From the NCBI RefSeq assembly GCF_003050615.1, contig NZ_NWBU01000004.1:620001-684000 (forward strand): 64,000 nt of DNA. The letters are read 5' to 3'. Origin of the DNA: Sphingomonas oleivorans. Lineage in GTDB: Bacteria > Pseudomonadota > Alphaproteobacteria > Sphingomonadales > Sphingomonadaceae. Under the pieces are notes generated by a model. That model had not been told where the DNA came from, did no database searches, and saw only the letters and a program-made list of their open reading frames with translations. Positions 9,124 through 15,842 of this stretch are shown here, piece by piece. Numbering within the stretch: position 1 is the stretch's first letter; every line of letters begins with the position of its first letter. A program made the position numbers and the translations under genes.

Positions 9124-9930
9124 ATGGAAGAACTGTTCCCGAACCTCCGGCTCAACGACATAATGATGTATCGGCTGCTGCGGAAAGTGCTCGATAGAAT
9201 GGCACGACCCGCCGCCGTGCCGGCGGGCCTGCGCATTTACGCCATTGGCGACATTCACGGCCGGCGCGATCTTCTCGATTCCCTCATCGCCATGATCGAC
9301 GAGGACGATCATCGCCGGCGTCCAGCCAAGACGATGCTGATCTTTCTCGGCGATGTCGTGGATCGAGGGCCTGATTCGCGCGGCGTGATCGAACGGCTGA
9401 TCACTCTCGGCGATTCCCCTCAGCAGACCCTCTTCCTGATGGGCAATCATGAAGAGATGCTGCTTCTCGCGCATGATGGCGATCCGCGTGTCGCAAGCCA
9501 GCTCGATCATATTGGCGGACGGCAGACGCTGGCGAGCTACGGCGTCGACGACAGGGAATTCGATCGCAGCGATCCTGAACGCCTCGTTCGGCTCCTAAGG
9601 GAGCGCATCCCCAAACAGCATATCGATTTTCTCCGCAGCTTCAGGGATGCAATAGTGATCGGAGACTATCTCTTCGTCCATGCCGGCATTCGCCCCGGCA
9701 TTCCGCTTGCGGAACAGAAAAGTTCGGATCTCCACTGGATCAGGCACGAATTCCTGGATCATCAGGGCGACCATGGCGCGATCGTGATCCATGGCCACAG
9801 CATCAGCGATCGGCCCGAGCAACGCCCCAACCGTATCGGCATCGATACGGGCGCCTATGCCAGCGGCCGGCTGACGGCGATCGGCCTGGAAGGAAGTGAT
9901 CGCTGGTACCTTGCCACGGACGAGGCGTGA
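9124..9930 (+). CDS. PP1-like metallophosphoesterase, second paralogue
   Basis: A 268-residue protein with the same motif set as the phosphatase at 6026-6793: IGDIHGRRD, FLGDVVDRG, MGNHEE, FVHAGIRPG, IHGHS, and a matching C-terminal IDTGAYASGRL. The two differ in the N-terminal region and in inserted segments, so they are paralogues rather than a fresh duplication. The start is uncertain; the ATG at 9124 or the ATG pair at 9163 both lack a strong ribosome site. It converges with the M28 peptidase gene, ending 7 bases from its stop. Substrate unknown. Confidence 0.88.
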   Translation: MEELFPNLRLNDIMMYRLLRKVLDRMARPAAVPAGLRIYAIGDIHGRRDLLDSLIAMIDEDDHRRRPAKTMLIFLGDVVDRGPDSRGVIERLITLGDSPQQTLFLMGNHEEMLLLAHDGDPRVASQLDHIGGRQTLASYGVDDREFDRSDPERLVRLLRERIPKQHIDFLRSFRDAIVIGDYLFVHAGIRPGIPLAEQKSSDLHWIRHEFLDHQGDHGAIVIHGHSISDRPEQRPNRIGIDTGAYASGRLTAIGLEGSDRWYLATDEA

Positions 9931-9937
9931 TACGGAT

Positions 9938-11233
9938 TCAGCGCCGGCCGGCGCCGGCAAAGGTAATGGGGCTTTCCGCACCATCGGCCGACAGCGCGGA
10001 CACGCCGAAGAAATTGTCGTCTATATTGACGTTCCGGAGAAACAGCATTGTCTCCTTCTTGACGTCGCGGCTCTCGGTCCAGTCCTGCCGGTCGGCGCGG
10101 CGCCAATGGACGCGATAAGCGGCAGCGCCTGGCACCGGATCCCAGGAAATGCTGGTATCCGCGCTCAGCGCGCCGCGAAGAACCGCATTTCCGGGCGCCG
10201 CCGGCGCGCGCGCGATCTCGCGAACAGCGGCGATGTTGAGCGCCGTCACCCTGGCCAGATAGGAAAAATCGACGCCGTCGATCGTATCGCCATAGCGCCG
10301 GCCATTTTCGGTGCGCAGATCCTGATGCTGGCGATCATAATTCTCGGTCGCCTCGCTGATCCGCACCGCCGGATAGCCCATTTCGAGAAAGGGCGTCTGG
10401 TCGCCACCCCGGCCGAAACGGTCGGCGCGGCGGACGGAGACGATCTCGAGCCCGCCCTTGCGTGCGGCGCCGACCCGCTCGATGAGCCGCGCCAGCGCGC
10501 GCGATGGCCCGTCATCCTCGCCGCCGCCCGCGCGGCGCGCGCGGATCGCCGCTGCATCCTCCGACAGGAGAATGCCCTCGCTGAACACACGGACCCGATC
10601 ATCGACATGGTCGCCGCCCTGGCCATGGCTGTTGCCGACGATATCATTGTTGAGCACGGCCGCGATCTTCCAGCCGCGCGCCTTGGCCGTCGCTGCGAGC
10701 AGCTTGCCGCCCCACAGCCCCTGCTCCTCGCCCGAAAGCAGCGCATAGACGATCGTCGCCGGGAATTTCTCCTTCGACAGCAGCCGCGCCGCCTCGATCA
10801 CCAGCGCGCTGCCCGATCCGTCATCATTCGCGCCCGGCGCATCGCTGAGAGCATCCATCACGTCGCTCACGCGGCTGTCGATATGGGCCTGGATGATGAT
10901 GACGCGTTCGGGATCGGTGGTGCCGCGCTGGATCGCGACCACATCCTCGATGCGCACACCCTGCGGCGCGCGCGGCCCTTCGAAGCGGTCGGCGATCCGT
11001 TCGACCGCGAGGCAATTGCCGCAGGCCGCCGAAATCTCGCCGAAACGGCCGGCGGCCCAGTCGCGTGCCGCCCCGATCCCGCGTCGCGGATCGATCGTGG
11101 AGGACAGGCTGTGGCGCGTGCCGAACGAAACGAGCGTCTCGATGCTGTGACGCAGCTCCGCCGGGCTGGGCTGCGGCGCTGGAGCAGCCGCGAGAAGCGG
11201 CAAGGCCGTGACGAGGCGAAATAACCGTTTCAT
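9938..11233 (-). CDS. Secreted M28-family zinc aminopeptidase
   Basis: A 431-residue protein starting at the ATG at 11233, with signal peptide MKRLFRLVTALPLLAAAPA. The two-zinc M28 core is complete: His-x-Asp in IIQAHIDSR, bridging Asp in PGANDDGSGS, catalytic Glu pair in LLSGEEQGLWG, Asp in LNNDIVGNSHG and a late His in NYDRQHQ. The C-terminal about 85 residues (TSISWDPVPGAAAYRVHWR) look like a fibronectin-III-type domain. It probably trims peptides in the periplasm or outside the cell. No operon partner: it converges with the phosphatase gene and is divergent from the LuxR gene. Confidence 0.9.
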   Translation of the reverse strand: MKRLFRLVTALPLLAAAPAPQPSPAELRHSIETLVSFGTRHSLSSTIDPRRGIGAARDWAAGRFGEISAACGNCLAVERIADRFEGPRAPQGVRIEDVVAIQRGTTDPERVIIIQAHIDSRVSDVMDALSDAPGANDDGSGSALVIEAARLLSKEKFPATIVYALLSGEEQGLWGGKLLAATAKARGWKIAAVLNNDIVGNSHGQGGDHVDDRVRVFSEGILLSEDAAAIRARRAGGGEDDGPSRALARLIERVGAARKGGLEIVSVRRADRFGRGGDQTPFLEMGYPAVRISEATENYDRQHQDLRTENGRRYGDTIDGVDFSYLARVTALNIAAVREIARAPAAPGNAVLRGALSADTSISWDPVPGAAAYRVHWRRADRQDWTESRDVKKETMLFLRNVNIDDNFFGVSALSADGAESPITFAGAGRR

Positions 11234-11561
11234 GGCCGGATCGTTGGGGCATTTTTCTGCCCATCGCAAGCCAATGCCCGGATGAAGCCGTCCGTGCGAT
11301 TATGGATCGGCGCCCCCGACATGGGATCGGCCAAACCTCCACGCCACATGCCCGGTTCGGTAGTCTTACCGACCAAAGAACCCAGGAGGCTTGGCTTTCC
11401 ATTGCTTTAGGCGGATGATGCCGTCTCCTCGCAACCGCATCGCGAAATCGGGTGCGGGGATATGCCCTTCCGTGACATCCTTAGCGACAAGGGCATGAGA
11501 GGAGAGACGTAGGCCGTCCAGACGATCGAAAAGCCGAAACATGGTGAGACGGGGGATGTTC
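11234..11561. other. 328-base divergent intergenic region
   Basis: Separates the M28 peptidase and the LuxR-type regulator, so it should carry both promoters. The one clear structure is the palindrome at 11357-11372. No gene is seen. Confidence 0.5.
11357..11372. promoter_or_regulatory. 16-bp palindrome TCGGTA-N4-TACCGA
   Basis: Perfect 6-bp arms around GTCT, about 190 bases upstream of the LuxR-type regulator gene. The size and symmetry suit a dimeric regulator. Which protein binds it is unknown. Confidence 0.35.
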
Positions 11562-12677
11562 ATGCCTGAACCCAGCCGTGCGGATTCTCTTCTGGATGCG
11601 GCCGGCGAAGCCGCGACCGGCGAGAATGAACTGGATTGGATCCTCCTCAATTGTGCGGACCGCACCGAGGCCGATCTCGTCATCCTCGCCTATCGCAGCT
11701 TCGGCTTTCCATCCTATAATGTGATTGCAAGCGCAGGCGACGGACGGCTGCTGGGCACGGCGCTGGCGCGCGTGGCCGACATTCCCCTGTCCTCCTCCCC
11801 CCTGTTCCGGCGCTGGGCCGAGCCGCCGCTGGTCTGGCTGGATGCCGATGGCGGGCCGATCGGCGGCATTCTTCATATGGGCCTGCAATCCATGGCCGAG
11901 CGGCAGCTCGCCCTGATCGCCGTCTATCGACGGGAATCCGCCCTGGCCGCGGACCGGATCATGCAAGTCGCGGAGCGGCTGCATCCTTTCTTCAGTGGAT
12001 ATTTCCGCCTCTGGCAGCTCCATCGAGGAGACAGCAAGCGCATTGCGGGCCTCGAATCCGCGCTCAACCTGTCCCAGCTCGCAACTCTGATCCTGGATGC
12101 AGCCGGCGAGGTGATCTTCGCCAATCCGCAGGCGCTCCGACTGCTCGACGCGCGGGACGGGCTGCGCCGGAAGGGCCGCTCGATCGCCGCCATCGCGCTT
12201 CCCGATGCCGTGGCGCTCCAGGTCGCGATCGATCATGTCCTGGCCCAGCATTCCCCCAGGCCGCGCGCGGAGCCCCGCAAATCGCCCCTCCTGCGGCTCA
12301 CCCGCCCGGACGGGCGCCGTCCGCTGGTCGCGACCATCCTGCCGGTCGATCATGCTCCCGGCGAGCGCACCGATCCGGCCGTGATCGTCTATGCGCTCGT
12401 GCCCGACGGCGATCTTCGCGCGATGCTGGAGCCGGTATGCAAGCTCCATCATCTGTCGCCCGTCGAAACGCGACTGGTGGTGGAACTGGCCAGCGGGCTT
12501 ACGCTCGACGAGGCGGCCGAGCGGCTGCATGTGAAGCCGCAGACCGCCCGCTCCTATCTCAAGCAGATCTTCGTCAAGACGGATACCAACCGTCAGGCTG
12601 AACTCGTCCGGGTGATGCTTTCAAGCCTGCTGCATATCTCCGCCGAGGCCGAACCCCTCGCCAATAGCGATCTCTGA
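11562..12677 (+). CDS. LuxR-family transcriptional regulator with PAS-like region
   Basis: A 371-residue protein starting at the ATG at 11562, which has GGGGG at ideal distance; an upstream ATG at 11541 lacks a site. The C-terminal 60 residues form a LuxR/GerE helix-turn-helix: LSPVETRLVVELASGLTL, then AAERLHVKPQTARSYLKQIF. The centre (residues about 165-230: LILDAAGEVIFANPQALRLLD) looks like a PAS fold. There is no REC domain or autoinducer domain that I recognise. It is the first gene upstream of the amyloid-like operon at 12955-17147, same strand, and is the obvious candidate regulator. That link is positional. Confidence 0.85.
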   Translation: MPEPSRADSLLDAAGEAATGENELDWILLNCADRTEADLVILAYRSFGFPSYNVIASAGDGRLLGTALARVADIPLSSSPLFRRWAEPPLVWLDADGGPIGGILHMGLQSMAERQLALIAVYRRESALAADRIMQVAERLHPFFSGYFRLWQLHRGDSKRIAGLESALNLSQLATLILDAAGEVIFANPQALRLLDARDGLRRKGRSIAAIALPDAVALQVAIDHVLAQHSPRPRAEPRKSPLLRLTRPDGRRPLVATILPVDHAPGERTDPAVIVYALVPDGDLRAMLEPVCKLHHLSPVETRLVVELASGLTLDEAAERLHVKPQTARSYLKQIFVKTDTNRQAELVRVMLSSLLHISAEAEPLANSDL

Positions 12678-12701
12678 ACGCCGCCCCGACGCCTCTTCCG
12701 A

Positions 12702-12741
12702 GCGGGCTTCGCGCCCGCGCATCTCGCAACGGGATCGTTGC
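12702..12741 (+). terminator. Two successive short hairpins after the LuxR gene
   Basis: GCGGGC-TTCGC-GCCCGC (12702-12718) and GCAACG-GGAT-CGTTGC (12726-12741) are both perfect stems, beginning 25 bases after the regulator stop. There is no T-run. They probably separate the regulator from the operon downstream. Confidence 0.4.
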
Positions 12742-12769
12742 GCCACCATCCCCCCGATCAAGGGCCAAG

Positions 12770-12793
12770 CCTTTGCCCGGATAGGGGCAAAGG
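12770..12793. promoter_or_regulatory. 24-bp inverted repeat upstream of the amyloid-like operon
   Basis: CCTTTGCCC-N6-GGGCAAAGG, perfect 9-bp arms, 162 bases upstream of the repeat-protein start codon. It may be an operator for the adjacent LuxR-type regulator or a third stem of the terminator region. Confidence 0.4.
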
Positions 12794-12954
12794 TCACCCG
12801 CCGTCAGGGGCAACCTCTCCGACCGCTCAAGATTAGGAGGGTTCCAGCTCCGGGTGGTCCGGGGCTGAGCGAGCCCGAAGGACGCCGGCTTCCCCGGGGG
12901 AGGATGATGGCCGTTCCCATGGCGACACCGTTGAACAGAACGGGATGGATAAAG

Positions 12955-13971
12955 ATGAAAACGAACCTTTTGCTCACATCGTCGGCCGTAGCGCTGATGG
13001 TGGCGTCCCCAGCCTATGTTCGGGCGGCCGATCCGCCCATCAACACTGTCGAAGCGGGAAGGGCCGCGGCGCAGGACGATGCGAGCGCCAACAGCGACTC
13101 CTTCAATGACAATTCCGATGACTCGGATAATTCCGATAATTCCGACAACTCCACCACGGATAATTCGGACAACTCCGATAACTCAGATAATTCAGCAACA
13201 GATAATTCGGATAACTCCGATAACTCCGATAATTCGACCACAGATAATTCCGACAACTCGGACAACTCTGACAATTCGGATAACTCCGATAACTCAGACA
13301 ACTCGACCACCGATAACTCCGATAATTCGGATAACTCAGACAATTCTGATAACTCCGACAACTCAGATAACTCGACTACAGATAATTCCGACAACTCAGA
13401 CAACTCTGATAATTCGGACAACTCCGATAACTCTGACAATTCGGATAACTCTGACAACTCAGATAACTCGACCACAGATAATTCCGACAACTCGGACAAC
13501 TCTGACAATTCGGACAACTCCGATAACTCAGACAACTCCGATAACTCAGACAACTCCGATAACTCAGACAACTCCGACAACTCGGATAATTCGGACAACT
13601 CCAGCCAAGCCTCGAATGACGGCAATGGCGCAGTCTCCAATGGGGGAGATGCCGAATTCACCGACTCGTCCGTGAGCCAAAGTGGAGAGGCTACCGCCGA
13701 TACCGGCGCTGCGGCACTGACCAACCAGTTCGGTGCGAATGCGATCGTCGCCTCGGCGAATCTGGCCAGCTATGTCACGGACATCTCGGTGCGCTACGAC
13801 TCGCCGGAAGGCGATGGAGGTGTCGCCGACAACAGCCTCACGACCGGCGACGCCGCCTTCCAGAACTTCGCCGGCCTGCAAGCGCTCAACTTGAACACGG
13901 GAATAGCCAGTTCGCAAAATGCGGCGGTCAATGTCACCGCATCCACGGGTGACATCAATCTCGGCCAGTAA
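12955..13971 (+). CDS. Secreted Asp-Asn-Ser repeat protein, candidate major fibre subunit of a Fap-like amyloid system
   Basis: A 338-residue protein starting at the ATG at 12955; this start gives a clean signal peptide (LLLTSSAVALMVASPAYVRA), unlike the ATG at 12904. Residues 52-216 are 51 tandem triplets, 50 DNS and one DDS, in seven blocks of 5, 4, 4, 7, 7, 10 and 14 separated by TT or AT. The C-terminal about 120 residues are Ala/Asn/Gly-rich and Cys-free, with DAAFQNFAGLQALNLNTG at 299-316, repeated almost exactly in the next gene product. Composition, low complexity, signal peptide and the downstream C39 peptidase and barrel genes suggest an exported fibre or stalk protein. Pseudomonas FapC also has repeats with variable low-complexity linkers, but I see no simple alignment to it. 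Function is inference. Confidence 0.75.
   Translation: MKTNLLLTSSAVALMVASPAYVRAADPPINTVEAGRAAAQDDASANSDSFNDNSDDSDNSDNSDNSTTDNSDNSDNSDNSATDNSDNSDNSDNSTTDNSDNSDNSDNSDNSDNSDNSTTDNSDNSDNSDNSDNSDNSDNSTTDNSDNSDNSDNSDNSDNSDNSDNSDNSDNSTTDNSDNSDNSDNSDNSDNSDNSDNSDNSDNSDNSDNSDNSDNSSQASNDGNGAVSNGGDAEFTDSSVSQSGEATADTGAAALTNQFGANAIVASANLASYVTDISVRYDSPEGDGGVADNSLTTGDAAFQNFAGLQALNLNTGIASSQNAAVNVTASTGDINLGQ
13108..13602 (+). repeat. 9-bp tandem repeat array encoding (Asp-Asn-Ser)n
   Basis: Fifty-one 9-bp units of the form GA(T/C)AA(T/C)TC(N), broken every 4 to 14 units by a six-base Thr-Thr or Ala-Thr insert. Third-codon positions vary freely between units (TCC, TCG, TCA, TCT), so the protein repeat is being conserved while the DNA has diverged. 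Block lengths rise towards the 3' end. Such arrays change length by slippage or unequal recombination, always in frame. Confidence 0.95.
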
Positions 13972-13987
13972 TGGCAGCGACGGGCGC

Positions 13988-14007
13988 GGGGGCGGGCAGC
14001 CGCCCCC
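13988..14007 (+). terminator. GC-rich hairpin between the first and second amyloid-like genes
   Basis: GGGGGCGG-GCAG-CCGCCCCC, a perfect 8-bp stem with a 4-base loop, 16 bases after the repeat-protein stop and 19 bases before the next ATG. No T-run. A stem here would act as a partial terminator or a 3' stabiliser, raising the amount of the first gene's mRNA relative to the secretion genes. Confidence 0.55.
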
Positions 14008-14026
14008 TCACCTGCAGGAGAGGACC

Positions 14027-14407
14027 ATGAAATCCCTTGTAGCAACCAGCCTATTGGCCATCGCCCTCTCCACCGGGACGACCGCACAGGCGGAACCGGC
14101 AGAGGCGACGAATGCTCCGGCCGCGATCGAGGCCGAGCAGGCCTCGCCCTTCGCGGAGGCAACACCCATCAGCACCCGGCAATTGGGCATGGTCACGGGC
14201 CAAGCCGATCTGGCGCAGGAGATCCGCGCCCAGAATAACAGCACTGTCAGCCGCAACGTGGTGAGCGGAAACTCCGTCACCGGAACGATCAATTTCGACG
14301 ATCAGGCCTTTCAGAATCTCAACGGCCTGTCGGTGCTCAACGCCAATACGGGCAATAATGTCGCGATCAACGCATCGATGAACGTGAATGTCTCACTTCA
14401 GCCCTGA
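14027..14407 (+). CDS. Small secreted protein, candidate minor/nucleator subunit of the Fap-like system
   Basis: A 126-residue protein starting at the ATG at 14027 with AGGAGAGGA just upstream. Signal peptide MKSLVATSLLAIALSTGTTAQA. Residues 49-58 (STRQLGMVTG) resemble a double-glycine-type leader end. The C-terminal half is Asn/Val/Ser-rich and carries DQAFQNLNGLSVLNANTG at 92-109, matching the C-terminus of the preceding repeat protein, followed by alternating NVAINASMNVNVSL, a strand-forming pattern. It occupies the place FapB holds in Pseudomonas fap operons. Its 3' end overlaps the C39 peptidase gene by 20 bases. I infer a nucleator or minor subunit. Confidence 0.75.
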   Translation: MKSLVATSLLAIALSTGTTAQAEPAEATNAPAAIEAEQASPFAEATPISTRQLGMVTGQADLAQEIRAQNNSTVSRNVVSGNSVTGTINFDDQAFQNLNGLSVLNANTGNNVAINASMNVNVSLQP

Positions 14408-15125
14408 TGCCGCGTCCAGCGCGCGAAAGGCGGGCAGGGCTTGGCTGCTTCTGGCCTGCGCCGCGCTCGGCGCCTGTTCGGCCCGCCCCCTGACCGAGCA
14501 GGGAAACCGAATGACCTTCGGCAGCATGCTCGACTTCGGCCTTCCCGTCGAAAGCATGATGGGCCGCAGGTTCCACACCGTCATCCGCCAGCAATATGAT
14601 TTCAGTTGCGGCTCGGCCGCGCTCGCGACGCTGCTGCGCTATCATTATGATGATCCGCAGAGCGAGCGGAGCGTGTTTCTCGGCATGTGGCGCGATGGCG
14701 ATCGCGCGCAGATACGTCGCGCCGGCTTCTCGCTGCTGGACATGAAGCGCTATCTGGAGGCGCGCGGGATCACGGCGGACGGCTATCGGGTTGGCCTCGA
14801 CCAGATCGAAAAGGCCCGGCTTCCCGGCATCGCGCTCATCGATTTCAACGGATATCGCCATTTCGTCGTGGTGAAGGGCGTCGAGGCGGGAAGCGTCCTG
14901 CTCGGCGATCCCTCGCTCGGCCTTCGGCGCGAGAAGCCCGCTATCTTCGCACGCCAGTGGAACGGCGTCTTCTTCGTCCTCAACGGTCGCATTGCGGCAG
15001 CCCGCCGCCATTTCAACCAGCGGGCGGATCTCGATCTCGCGCCCACCGCCCCGCGCTATGGCGGGGCGGCTCCGCTGGGGCTGGCGGCGCTCGCGCTCAC
15101 CCGCCCGCTCCCGGGTGAATTCTAG
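14388..15125 (+). CDS. C39-family cysteine peptidase, lipoprotein (FapD-like)
   Basis: A 245-residue protein; Pseudomonas FapD is about the same length. The N-terminus has a lipobox (WLLLACAALGACSARP). The C39 catalytic residues are visible: Cys74 in QQYDFSCGSAALATLL, His158 in YRHFVVVKG and Asp174 in LLGDPSLG. Unlike bacteriocin exporters, no ABC transporter domains are attached, so it is a stand-alone periplasmic peptidase. In the fap system FapD is needed for secretion and maturation of the amyloid proteins. The start overlaps the upstream gene by 20 bases and the next gene begins 11 bases downstream, so these genes are co-translated. Confidence 0.9.
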   Translation: MSHFSPDAASSARKAGRAWLLLACAALGACSARPLTEQGNRMTFGSMLDFGLPVESMMGRRFHTVIRQQYDFSCGSAALATLLRYHYDDPQSERSVFLGMWRDGDRAQIRRAGFSLLDMKRYLEARGITADGYRVGLDQIEKARLPGIALIDFNGYRHFVVVKGVEAGSVLLGDPSLGLRREKPAIFARQWNGVFFVLNGRIAAARRHFNQRADLDLAPTAPRYGGAAPLGLAALALTRPLPGEF

Positions 15126-15136
15126 GAGGAAGGGAC

Positions 15137-15811
15137 ATGACGGCGCGGCATCTCCTCTCCCTTCTCGCGCTGGCCGCGCTCCCGTCCGCGGCGGCGGCGG
15201 CCGTGCCGGATGACAATCCCTTCGGTGCGCCGCCCGTAGCGGATTCGCAGCTCGCTACGATGCGCGGCGGCGTTCGCCTGCCCAATGGCTTCGATGTGGC
15301 GATCGGCATCGACATACAGACGCGGGTGAACGGCGCGCTCGCACTCCAGACCGTCTATGCGAGCGAGGGGCCCAATGCGGGCCTCCACGTCTATACCGGT
15401 GATGGCGAAACGAGACCCTTGGCTCCGTCGACGGTCCGGATCGAGACGGCTTCGGGATCGGCACGGCCGACGGTGAGCGTGACGAACGGCACGCCACAGA
15501 ACTGGCCGGTACCGGCCGGCCAGACGCTCGTTCCAGTGGTCGCGAACGGCCCCGGCATGGCCGGACAGGCAGGCCTCTTCAGCCTTCGGGAGGATGATCG
15601 GGGCATGGTGGTGACGCTCGATGCGCCCGCGCTCCAGATCCGTCATCTCGTCGGCGAAGCGACGGGTGTCGCGGTCGCCAACACCGCCGATAGCCGGACG
15701 ATCGACACGGTAAGCGCGGTCAATATCGATCTGAAGGGGGTCGGCTCCCTGTTGGCGCCCGGCATCATGGCTGCCGAGCGGGTGATGCAGGAGGCGCTTC
15801 GCGGCCGCTGA
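15137..15811 (+). CDS. Secreted protein in the FapE position, with a double-glycine-like motif
   Basis: A 224-residue protein with a Sec signal peptide (LLSLLALAALPSAAAAA). Residues 35-45 (ADSQLATMRGG) fit the double-glycine leader pattern LSxxELxxIxGG recognised by C39 peptidases. The rest is strand-rich, with no Cys, ending in an amphipathic helix (IMAAERVMQEALRGR). Pseudomonas FapE, a minor fibre component, is of similar size and lies between fapD and fapF, exactly as here. Identity to FapE is inferred from order, size and the motif; I cannot align it. AGGAAGG lies 9 bases before the ATG. Confidence 0.7.
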   Translation: MTARHLLSLLALAALPSAAAAAVPDDNPFGAPPVADSQLATMRGGVRLPNGFDVAIGIDIQTRVNGALALQTVYASEGPNAGLHVYTGDGETRPLAPSTVRIETASGSARPTVSVTNGTPQNWPVPAGQTLVPVVANGPGMAGQAGLFSLREDDRGMVVTLDAPALQIRHLVGEATGVAVANTADSRTIDTVSAVNIDLKGVGSLLAPGIMAAERVMQEALRGR

Positions 15812-15842
15812 AAAGACCGAATCAGGGAAAAGGGAGGGGAAA

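Noticed and set aside
8815-9510. 231-codon minus-strand frame across the second phosphatase
   Set aside because: Overlaps a motif-complete phosphatase and has no recognisable content.
13108-13602. CRISPR array
   Set aside because: Repeat unit is 9 bp, contiguous and in frame with a secreted protein; there are no unique spacers and no cas genes.
13014-13724. Antisense 236-codon frame encoding Glu-Leu-Ser repeats
   Set aside because: It is only the complement of the Asp-Asn-Ser array, has no signal, no ribosome site and no independent homology. The sense frame has a clear signal peptide and operon context.
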